From: Cynocephalus volans
Taxonomy: Eukaryota > Chordata > Mammalia > Dermoptera > Cynocephalidae
NCBI RefSeq assembly: GCF_027409185.1
Contig: NC_084469.1
Coordinates: forward strand, 34,152,293-34,216,292
Reading direction: 5' to 3'
Length of the DNA: 64,000 bases
Shown here in pieces: positions 1 to 7,899 of the stretch. Below the pieces are notes generated by a model that was not told where the DNA came from, searched no databases, and worked only from the letters and a program-made list of their open reading frames with translations. A program made the translations under genes and the position numbers. Every line of letters begins with the position of its first letter. The stretch's first letter is position 1.

Positions 1-344
1 GCAAGGGTGGAGCTAGATTCCCCCCAGAAAAGCCTCCACTCGGAACAAATGACTGGTTTTTCCACCTTACAAGGAACAGGAGCCCCTGCACCGCCTCTCA
101 ATTTGGAGCCTGCTTACCTGGAGCAGAGCCTCTTCCCAACCTCCAGCCACCACTCCATGCAAGGCAAAAAGAATGCGAAGTCATTCAGCAGAGAATGTTT
201 CTTCCTTCTTTTCTCGTTACCATGGAGACTGTCCTTCATTAACCTGGCCTGCCAGTTACGAGGGAAGAGGGTGGAAAGCTCCAAGCAGGGGGCCTCTTCA
301 CGCTTGTATGCATGCATTCATTCATTCATTCCAGACACTTAACG

Positions 345-600
345 AGGCTGTGGAATCGAAGGTTAAGAATTCAGGTTTTGGCGTCAGACACGCAGGATTT
401 AAGTTTTAGCTCTGATGTTCTGTACAGTCTTGGACAAGATACTTCACTGTCTGAATCTCAGTTTTTGTCATCTGTAATAGGAATAAAAATAGTGCCTACT
501 TCACAGAGTCGCCAGGAGGATTAAGGAAGAACAAAGAAAGTAAATGCACTTAGCAGAGTGTCTGACACGTCGGAAGAGCTCAAGAAATACAAGCTATTAT
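345..600 (+). repeat. MIR SINE fragment
   Basis: The order of blocks is that of a sense MIR: a 'caggatttaagttt' region, 'ctgaatctcagttt', 'catctgtaatagg', 'gtgcctacttcacag', 'aggattaaggaag' and 'cacttagcagagtgtctg'. It is diverged, as expected of a pan-mammalian element. Confidence 0.7.
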
Positions 601-889
601 TATGGATGCCCATGAGGTGCCAGGCATTGCGACAGGCACTGGAGAGACGATTGTGAAAAGAGGCTCCAATTTGAGAGATTTTGTTTCTCAGCATTTTACC
701 TTCATGAGTCTTTCAATTTAATTTCGTAGGTAGGAACAACAACTCTTTCTTTCCCCTTTGGTAAATGACATGAATTAAATCCCCTAATTACAATAACAAG
801 CACCACTGGCATATAAACGGTTTGGGAACAAGCATTTCTGACTCTTGGTGAACAACCCTGAGGGGGAACCAAGTGGACAGGAAAAACAG

Positions 890-1140
890 GGCAGCGTTTT
901 TCAAACCTCATCCCACACACCATTAGTGACCACTGTAAAATAAACGTAGTGAGTTGTCACCATCAGTTTTGAAAAACGAAATCGAAAATAAAATCTCAAA
1001 GCACATCATACATAGTCAAGTATTTTGTTTTGTGGAGTTTGGTTTCAGTTCACATATGTGTGTGTGCTGGGGTTCTTACAGTGAGTACTGGTCTTCTTGA
1101 ACACCATATTCCCTGTGCTAAGACCACACAAACACACAAA
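890..1140 (+). repeat. Old DNA-transposon-like fragment
   Basis: The segment starts 'gcgtttttcaaacctcat', continues with 'ccattagtgaccactg' and runs through an A-rich middle to a 'gtgtgtgtgctgggg' part. The order resembles a common hAT-type non-autonomous repeat family seen in placental genomes. I cannot name the family with certainty, and the ends are approximate. Confidence 0.35.
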
Positions 1141-1529
1141 CACATACTTTGCCTAATAAACTTGCCTTTACATAGCATAATTTTTGTGTGGTTGGTTCTT
1201 TGATTAATGATTATTGGTCATTTGATTCATTAACATCCATCTCTTCTCACGCACTAGGTGTTAGCTCCGTGAGGGTAAGGAATGCGTCTGTTTTGTGGAT
1301 CTTCATGGCCCATTTTTAGCACAGTGCTTCATCTGTCACAGGCACCCAGTTGATATGATGTGGGAAGACATGAGAGAGGAAATGTGGGGGTGGAGAAGGA
1401 AGGTCTTGGGAGAACAGGGTGTCTTCAGCTGGGGTGTGTTTGTTTAAAATGCCTGCAGCAGCAGGAGGAGATGGCTCTAGTGTCAGGCAAGAGGTCCAGG
1501 CTGGAGATGGAGGTGTGAGGGCTGAAGCG

Positions 1530-1760
1530 GAGCAGTGTGGGGTAGTGGTTAGGCCATGGACCCTGGCCCTAGACTGATGGAGTCTGAATCCTTGGCCCTG
1601 CTATATACCAACTGACTGAAACTTCAGCCCAGCCTAACCTCTCTGTACCTCAGTTTCCTCATCAAGCTGTAGGCTGCAGTTAAGGTCAAATGAATCAGAA
1701 AACAGAACGTGCTTGGAGCACCAGTACCTGGTGCACAGTGAGTGCCGTATACACATTAAT
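1530..1760 (+). repeat. MIR SINE fragment
   Basis: Sense MIR core: 'gtggttaggccatggac', 'tctgaatccttggc', 'ctctgtacctcagttt', 'cctcatc', then the 'gtgcttggagcacc' and 'cacagtgagtgc' 3' part. Confidence 0.65.
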
Positions 1761-2582
1761 CATCATCGTCGTCCCGGGGAACATCACCGAGGCTGAAGGA
1801 TTGGGTGAGACCACCAACAGATGAAGGCGAGGGCTAAAGACAGAGCTGCAGGGAGCTCATCATCCCAGGCCTGAGCAAAGGAGGGGGTACTGGGGGAGAG
1901 GCAGCGGAAACCAAGCGCGGAGTGAGGTTGCTGCTCTGGGGTCACCCCCGTAAAGGAGGGAGATGGGTCGGGGAGAGCATCGTAGATGGAAGAGCGGGAG
2001 CGTGCAGCTGGAGAGAGGGAAGGACCGGTGGGGCGGGAGGTGGACAGGCAGGTGTGCGCTGGTCTGTCCCCTCCTCCAGGACGTGTTTTCTTAGGGGCAG
2101 AGTGTGGATGGCGAGTTGGGGGGACACAGAGAGGGGTAGAGCCTTGTCTCAGGGAGGGAGGGTCGTGGGGGAAATTTGAAACTACACCTCCATGGGAACC
2201 CGGAGCTCCGCACCCCCAGTCCCTGGCTCTTTCTAACAAAACCACCGAGCAGGAAAGAAAAGCCAGACTTCCTGGCAGGATGGGAGGGGTCCCCAAGAGA
2301 GAGACCGGGGCTGCTGCCGGCTGAAGGGTCTGGAGCCCGGGGCCCCCGGCCCCTGGGTCTTCTCGGTGCCCGGGAACCCATCGGTCCGAGCAGCCTGAAA
2401 CCTGCGCAGGCTCGCGGAAGGGGCCCCGGCGTGAGAGCCGCACTGGACCCCGCAGCCGGGCGGAGGCACAGGCCCGGGTGGGGAAGGGCGGCGCCGACGC
2501 GACCCGCAGATACAAAGCGCAGGAATCTCCAGGCGCGGAGGCGGCCGGCCCGGGGCGATGAATGTGAATGAACACGGCCGGA

Positions 2583-2667
2583 CCAATCCGAGAGCAGGAT
2601 TGACAGCCGCGAGAGGAGAGGGCCAATGGGAGCCCCGGCGCGGCGGCGGGCCGCAGATGGAGCCAAT
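2583..2667 (+). promoter_or_regulatory. PIMREG: Three CCAAT boxes (NF-Y sites) at 40-bp spacing
   Basis: CCAAT occurs on the + strand at 2583-2587, 2623-2627 and 2663-2667, exactly 40 bp apart. The contexts are ACCAATCC, GCCAATGG and GCCAATCA, the last being an excellent NF-Y site. Multiple regularly spaced CCAAT boxes just upstream of the start are typical of late cell-cycle promoters, where NF-Y works with a CHR element. The spacing is read directly; NF-Y binding is inferred. Confidence 0.75.
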
Positions 2668-2705
2668 CAGCTGTGAGGGCGCGGCCGGGCGGGGCCGCGC
2701 GGAGA

Positions 2706-2711
2706 TTCGAA
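2706..2711 (+). promoter_or_regulatory. PIMREG: CHR-like element TTCGAA
   Basis: TTCGAA lies 43 bp downstream of the start of the third CCAAT box and just before the inferred transcription start. The canonical cell-cycle homology region is TTTGAA, and TTCGAA is a known functional variant bound by DREAM/MMB (LIN54). Human PIMREG is a G2/M-expressed gene, so the position fits. The call rests on motif and context. Confidence 0.55.
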
Positions 2712-2714
2712 TCG

Positions 2715-2752
2715 GCCGGCGTCGGCGTCCGCTCTGCGTGCGGGGCTCCGGG
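2715..2752 (+). other. PIMREG: PIMREG exon 1 (5'UTR), start approximate
   Basis: The exon ends at a strong donor: GTGAGT begins at 2753. The 5' end is inferred from the CHR-like site at 2706 and the island context, so it may be tens of bases off. There is no ATG in the exon as drawn. Intron 1 (2753-3151) is GC-rich and otherwise featureless. Confidence 0.55.
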
Positions 2753-3151
2753 GTGAGTCCCGGCGGGGCGCGGTGGGGCTCCCGTCCGAGGGGAGGGGGC
2801 TTCTCGGGGGACGGGCGGGGGTCTGGTCCGGACAGGCACGGCCTGCGGGGGCGTCTGGTCGGGAGGCTGCGCGTTCGGGCTGGGCGAGCTCGTGAAGGAG
2901 CCGCCCGCCGACCCCGGCCCGCGCCGAGGCGGGGAGCAGCGGGAAGGAGGCCGGGACGGGACAGCTGTTTGGGGACCTGGAAGCGGGACAGCAGGAGTGC
3001 TGCCGACCGGGGCCCCGCTTCCAGGAGGCGTCCTCCTTCCCGCGCCCAGCTGCCAGGTGCCCCCACCCCCTACCCCACTCCACCCATCTCTCCCCTGTGG
3101 AGCCTGGGGATGGGGATGCCTTGAGGACCCGCCTTTCGGCCTTCTCCCCAG

Positions 3152-3475
3152 GGTCTGGTGGGCAGACACTCGGCCAGGCAGATGGCCTCTCAGTGGCCGG
3201 GCGCAGGCGCCTCCGTGCGCCGCAGATCTCTCCGGGACCAGGAGCAGCCTGAGCACATCGAGATGCTGCAGCCCGCGGGTGGCCATCAGGAGACCTCCAC
3301 CGGGGCCCTGGGCTCCCTGTGCAGACAGTTCCAGAGAAGGCTGCCCCTGAGAGCAGTCAGCCTCAACCTCCGGGCAGGCCCCTCCTGGAAACGCCTGGAA
3401 ACCCCAGAGTCAGGGCAGCAGGGCCTCCAGGCTGCAGCTCGCTCGGCTAAGAACGCCTTGGGTGTCGTGTCCCAG
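3152..3475 (+). CDS. PIMREG: PIMREG exon 2 (first coding exon)
   Basis: The acceptor CCCCAG ends at 3151, 30 nt of 5'UTR follow, and the ATG is at 3182-3184. The coding part is 98 complete codons, ending ...GVVSQ at donor GTAATA (3476). The block from GALGSLCRQF to WKRLETPE is nearly identical to human PIMREG. Confidence 0.93.
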
Positions 3476-6400
3476 GTAATAATGACAATACTAACCATCC
3501 ATTTATGGACCGTTCCTGCCCTCAGAGAGGCCCCAAGAATATAGACTCCATAAAGACAGGGATTTGGGTTAGTTCATTGCTGTTTCCCCAGCACCCCAAA
3601 TAGTACGTGGCACGTAGTAGGTACTCAACAAATAGTTGAATGAGTGAATGGGAGTGTCATAGAAGAGGCAGGTGCTCACGCTACAAGGTGACAAGAGCTG
3701 CATTATGATAGGAAATTGCAAGCAAGTGGCGAATGCTTGAAGGGACACCAAACACAAGCTTAGTGAATGCTTCCTGGGGGAGGTGACCCCACAGTTCACC
3801 AGGAAAAGAGACACGTGAGGAGTGTATAAGGGAGGCGAAATAGGGTGGGTCCAGACCTAGAGCTGAGGGAAAGCAAGATGCTGAAGGGCCCCGCAGGATC
3901 TGGTCTGGGTAGGGACAGAGGGCAGAGAGCAAGGAGCAAGGGGGAGCAGGGAGGAAGGACATGAAGGGCTCAAGCCTCTCCCGGGAGGGATGGGGAGTGG
4001 GAAGAATTCTAAACAGGGTGGGAAATCTCATCAGGTTAGGGTATTAGCGCTTGTTCTTTAGCTACCTGAGGGAGCCTAGGGGCCTGGGCTTGCAGAGGAG
4101 TGAATAAATTGAAGAGCTACTCAGAAGGTAGATTCCAGAGGACTGGGGGCCAGATGAGATGTGCTGGCAGAAAGATGTCTTTATGTTGGGTGTAAGGTGC
4201 CTGTGCCCTCCAAAAGGATGTGTCTTTAAACCTGGAGCTGGAGATGGGAAGGTGTCCCCTAGAAAGAACAGAAGCCAGGAGAGTGAATAGACCTCCAAGG
4301 AGAGAATTGGGGGGCCAGGGGGGTGAATTCCTTGATGGCTTGCTGGGGATTCTGAAGATGTGGGGAGAAAGTGACTGTTTCTGAACTCTGTAGAGAGGTG
4401 TCTGAGCCACATGTAAGTCATTATTTGGAAGAGCCCTATGGTTGTTTTCATCACCCTCAGGGATCAGAGAAATGTAATGTATCTTGCCCAAGGTCACATA
4501 ATTCATCAAGTTTAACTTGGGCCTTGTCCAGCCTCTGGATTCTGGTTTGCCAAGGCAAAGACAGTCTAGCTGGTGAAGAGTCAGGCATGGTCCTATGGGC
4601 AGCAAGGAGCCACGGGAGGGTTTTGAGCAGTTGAATGTCACGATCAGAACTGCCCTTCAGAAGGGTCTCAATGGACCAATGTGGAGGAGGGACAGAGTGA
4701 GCGAGACCAGAGACAGGAAGACAGGTGATCTCCTGGTATCCAGGGAGGTGGGCCTGCTCTTCTCTGGGCCTTCTCCTTGAGTCTCTGAATAATCTGTGTC
4801 CAGGAAGAGGGTGTGGACTTAGAGGCCATGTGCACGATGGTGGCTCTCCTGCTGCTGACCACTGCGGTCATGTCCAGGGGGCTCTGAGCCGGGTCCCTGC
4901 AGTGGATCCATTTCCCATAAGTCATTCATATCCCTCACCCTTGAGTCTAACAGCAGCTGTATTTGGGGGGCAGCTGGTGGGCCTTGGGCTTGGTGGTGTG
5001 GCCTGGAGACTGGGATAGCTCACCCTGGATTTTGTTGGTGCTAACCTTTCCATGTGCCGGTCACAGAGAATCCAGGAGTCCTGCCAAAGTGGCACCAAGT
5101 GGCTGGTGGAAACCCAGGTGAAAGCCAGAAGGAGGAAGAGAGGGGCACAGAAGGGCAGTAGCCCCCCTACTCACAGCCTGAGCCAGAAGAGCACCCGGCT
5201 GTCTGGAGCCACCCCTGCCCACTCACCCCCACCCCGCCTCTCTGGCCAGATGGGCCCACGTGCCCACCCACTGCGACGGTCGAGGAGAGAAGCCACTCTT
5301 CGGAGCCCCTATTCCTCCACAGAGCCCCTCTGCTCTCCCAGGCAAGTAGGATGGTGCCTCCCCCAGGGCTGGTGGCCTTTCAGCACGGGCACGATTCCCC
5401 TTCCCTGGCTCCCCCAACCACTAATGGGCCCCAGCAGCTTCTGAGCACCTCCAATGGCTACCTGGAGCCAGGGACACCCTGAGCTGAGTCACATCATGTT
5501 CTGGCCCAGCTATGCCCCCAGAGCTTGCGGGGGACCTGGGAAAATCCTTCAAGGCCTTAATTTCCCTCTCTGTAAAAGGAAGAAGTGAGCTTAGCTCCGA
5601 TGGGATCGTACTTGCCCAAGCCTCCTGGTGAACCCAAAAGCAAGTTTTGAGGCCATCTGGAGGGCTGAGGTTCAGTGTCAAGTGGGGAACAGCAGAGGTC
5701 ACCTGTCTGAAAAATCACTTGCCCATAGCTTGGCCTTGTGGGCTTTGAGCTCTCCATTTTCTACCAGGTGCTCCAAGTCACTCTAATGTCACTCCCTAGA
5801 GTGAGGGTCTGGGGTGAGGTGTTCTCAGCCTCCCAGGGTCATCTGGGCCTGCAAGTCAGGCCCCAGTGCTGAGTTGGGAGGGGCTCCTGCCACAGGATTC
5901 CGATCAGTCACTGGTGTGGCTTCCCCTTTTGTTCAGCGAGTCTGACAGTGACCTAGACCCTGTGGGGGCAGGAATCCAGCATCTCCAAAAGCTATCCCAA
6001 GAGCTGGACGAAGCCATCGTGGCTGAAGAGAGGTGAGTTGGCATCCCATGCTTCAAAGGGTAATGGCCAACAGGGCCTTCGTGCCATGCCATCTTGTAGG
6101 CAGGCTGCTGGTTCCGGCTCTGACCTGCTGGCCAGTCCTTGTCCCCTCTGAGCCTCAGTCTCCTCATCTCAAACATGAGATGGGATGAAAGACCTGAATC
6201 GGAGTGTTGGGTAAGGACGTACCCTGGATGTTCATGGCCCTCCAGGCCTTGAGCTCCCACATTTGTCCATCACCTGGAACCTCACATGTGGCCAGGTACG
6301 CAGTTCCTGAAAGACCTGCCCTTCCTCCAGTACTCCCCATGGCTCCTCTATGCCCTGCCCACCCATGGAATCAGGAAAAGCAACATGGCTGCTGTTCCTG

Positions 6401-6695
6401 GTCTGTCTGCTCAGGTCACCATCCTGGGGGCAGGGCCTCAGTTCTGGATCTGCCCTAACTTGGGGCCATTTCCCCATTAGTATAACAGCCAGAGGGCACC
6501 AAGGGCTCTTAGACAGGGCCCTGACAGCTCTGACTATATGTCGAGTGGCCAGTTCCCACCACATTTCCAAGTTTGGTCTGGTCTAGTCCAGACTGCGGGG
6601 GGGAGGGGAGGGGGAGCTTCAGAACCAGTGGCGTAAATCCCTCCCCCTTGTCCATCTCTAGTGACGACATGACTGTCTCTCTCATTTGTGACTAA
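3182..6695 (+). CDS. PIMREG: PIMREG (FAM64A/CATS), PICALM-interacting mitotic regulator; spliced
   Basis: The CDS joins 3182-3475, 5067-5341, 5937-6032 and 6662-6695, giving 232 residues; skipping 6662-6711 and reading into 7025-7103 gives 247. The start ATG at 3182 matches the human N-terminus (MAS.W..., then VRRRSL). Visible features are a basic start with an RxxL D-box-like motif (residues 14-17), the conserved block around LCRQFQRRLPLRAV, a basic cluster KARRRKR (117-123, probable nuclear signal), a Ser/Pro/Arg-rich middle, and an acidic stretch followed by a short amphipathic helix (IQHLQKLSQELDEAI). In human the protein is nuclear and nucleolar, is degraded after mitosis, binds PICALM and is linked to proliferation. 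Compared with human as I recall it, a few residues are missing after TPAHS in exon 3. All frames and splice phases close. It is convergent with PITPNM3. Confidence 0.93.
3476..5066 (+). other. PIMREG: PIMREG intron 2
   Basis: GT-AG, phase 0. It holds an L2 3' end (about 3545-3655, ending in the typical 'tgaatgagtgaatg') followed by diverged repeat-like sequence (about 3660-4000 and 4440-4790) with MIR-like words such as 'cttgcccaaggtcaca'. No extra conserved exon was recognised. Confidence 0.6.
5067..5341 (+). CDS. PIMREG: PIMREG exon 3, with GC splice donor
   Basis: The acceptor TCACAG ends at 5066. The exon starts RIQESCQSGTKWLVETQ and carries the KARRRKR basic cluster and the SPYSSTEPLCSP block known from human. 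Length 275 bp (91 codons + 2 nt). The junction that keeps the human reading (SP|SESDSDL) puts the intron start at 5342 with GCAAGT, a GC-AG intron. The nearby GTAGG would give P-R-Q and then a frame running straight into TGA in exon 4. Confidence 0.9.
5937..6032 (+). CDS. PIMREG: PIMREG exon 4
   Basis: The acceptor TTCAG ends at 5936; 96 bp; donor GTGAGT at 6033. It encodes SESDSDLDPVGAG followed by a short amphipathic helix, IQHLQKLSQELDEAIVAEE. The acidic SDSD stretch contains casein-kinase-like sites. It ends in phase 2 (AG|), so either of the two downstream acceptors can complete a codon: AGT (Ser) or AGG (Arg). Confidence 0.92.
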
Positions 6696-6711
6696 GGACA
6701 GTGTCCTGCAG
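6662..6711 (+). CDS. PIMREG: PIMREG exon 5, alternative 50-bp exon with stop
   Basis: The acceptor TCTCTAG ends at 6661 and the donor GTAATG starts at 6712. It completes Ser and adds DDMTVSLICD before TAA at 6693-6695, close to the human SGDIVSLIHD end. The stop is only 16 nt upstream of the exon junction, so nonsense-mediated decay would not be expected. Skipping this exon changes the C-terminus. Confidence 0.8.
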
Positions 6712-7024
6712 GTAATGTCCTCTCGAGCATCTTTCCCAGCGTCTTCCTCCTCCTCACGCATGAGCATGTGTGTGTATTTGAAGGCATGTTAAAGAAATGA
6801 GTCTTTTCTGGAAAAACCCACAGAGCTGATGAGCACAGCAGAGTGGGAAGCGTGAAAGTCTTCCTGCCTGCTTGGAGCCAGAGCTGCTAACCTCACTGAC
6901 TGCATGACTAACTGAGCATGCTAGAGCCACCTTCCAGCCCCCCATTTCAGGGGGAAAGCTATGGTGTCCCCACTTCCCCTGCCTTGAGCACAACAAGGGG
7001 CACAGAGGGAGCTCTGTCTTGCAG

Positions 7025-7103
7025 GAAAGCCCTGTTGGACCACCAAGTACTCACCCCCAAAATGTCTGTGCCACTCCATGGACTTCCCAGAGGAATCCCC
7101 TAG
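7025..7103 (+). CDS. PIMREG: PIMREG alternative C-terminal coding sequence in last exon
   Basis: The acceptor CTTGCAG ends at 7024. If exon 4 joins here directly, the frame continues AG|G and then KALLDHQVLTPKMSVPLHGL..., 26 residues from this exon including the split Arg, ending at TAG 7101-7103. I recall a human PIMREG isoform with an RK-AL-type ending, so this matches a known kind of isoform. When exon 5 is included the same exon is 3'UTR. Confidence 0.65.
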
Positions 7104-7691
7104 GAACCATCAGAACCCCTGGGCTGCTGCCGACAAGGATCTGACTAACAAAGGACCCAGAGCTCTCCTGCTCTGGCCACATCTGGACCCATCAGTCACC
7201 ACCTGCTATAGCCTGAGAGTGACTTGGAGAGGTGGGGAAAATTGTTCCTTCTACTCCTCAGGGGACTCTTGGGCTTAGGGACTCATCCCTCCCTTGAGCC
7301 TTGTGGTAGCCTCACCTGCAGTGTGAAGTGCAAGCACCAGAAGATGCTTGACAGCTCTGAGCTGTGTACCCAGGAGTAGGGTCCGTGGGGAGTCATCTTC
7401 AGACTCACCCCCCTATATTTCTACTTCTGAGGCTCTTGGGGACCCAGCTCCCATCCCTGCTTCCCCCACCAGGGCCCCAGAGGAAGGAATAGGAGATATT
7501 TGCAGGCCCTAAGAACCTGGCCTCAGGGGTACCTATTCATGTGCTCAGCAAGGCCACTGTGGGTGTGCAGGGAGCGGCAGCACTGTTCCAGAGCAATTTC
7601 TGCCCTTTGTAAATTATTAAAGAAATCTGCTTTGTCATTTTATTAGAAAGGAACCAGTGCATGACTTTCCTAGATAACACTGCTTTTGCAA

Positions 7692-7697
7692 AATAAA
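7692..7697 (+). terminator. PIMREG: Poly(A) signal AATAAA, PIMREG proximal
   Basis: AATAAA is followed by T-rich and then CT-rich sequence, and cleavage would be near 7710-7720. It is the first canonical signal after the alternative stop. Confidence 0.6.
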
Positions 7698-7857
7698 GAC
7701 TTTCTGCATTTGACATCTTCCCTTTCACTGCCAGCACCCCACCACCTTTGCTCCCCTAGGCCACTCTGGCCACAGGTTTGAGGTTTAGGGCCCACCTCTG
7801 TGCTGCCCACCTCCACGCCGAGCTCGCCTGCCCCCACCCCAGCTCTAGGAGCACATG

Positions 7858-7863
7858 AATAAA
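7858..7863 (+). terminator. PIMREG: Poly(A) signal AATAAA, PIMREG distal
   Basis: This second canonical hexamer lies in 'catgaataaagg'. Cleavage here would put the PIMREG end near 7880, within a few tens of bases of the inferred PITPNM3 end on the other strand. Confidence 0.45.
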
Positions 7864-7899
7864 GGGAAGGTTTCTCAACTTAGTTCAGAGTAAAGCACA

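Larger units (their letters stand above)
1..2290. other. Intergenic DNA upstream of PIMREG
   Basis: I see no convincing exon here. The stretch holds a MIR copy (about 345-600), a possible old hAT-type element (about 890-1140), an A/C-rich patch near 1115-1150, an L2-like 3' end fragment (about 1250-1360) and a second MIR (about 1530-1760). In human the gene on this side of PIMREG is AIPL1, but none of its coding sequence is recognisable here. GC content and CpG density rise from about 2290 into the PIMREG island. Confidence 0.6.
2290..3010. promoter_or_regulatory. PIMREG: CpG island over PIMREG promoter, exon 1 and intron 1 start
   Basis: This is the densest CpG stretch in the window, far above the flanking DNA, and it contains the untranslated first exon and its splice donor. 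It lacks an obvious TATA box, as is usual for CpG-island promoters. GC richness leaves reading frames open on both strands here, so long ORFs over the island are not evidence of genes. Confidence 0.85.
7104..7880 (+). other. PIMREG: PIMREG 3'UTR
   Basis: The last exon continues to one of two poly(A) signals, at 7692-7697 or 7858-7863. The sequence is unique-looking, with pyrimidine-rich patches and no clear repeat. The end point is inferred from the signals. Confidence 0.6.

Noticed and set aside
2233-3124. Other long ORFs on both strands in the CpG island
   Set aside because: Same GC-composition effect; several frames are open at once and none resembles a family.
1784-3286. 500-residue minus-strand ORF over the PIMREG promoter
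   Set aside because: It lies over a CpG island where stops are rare, has Pro/Arg/Gly/Ser-rich random composition and no domain, and runs antisense to recognised PIMREG exon and promoter sequence.
5342-5444. Continuation of PIMREG exon 3 past 5341 as coding sequence
   Set aside because: The peptide after LCSP leaves human similarity immediately, while a GC donor with correct phase leads into the conserved SESDSDL exon.
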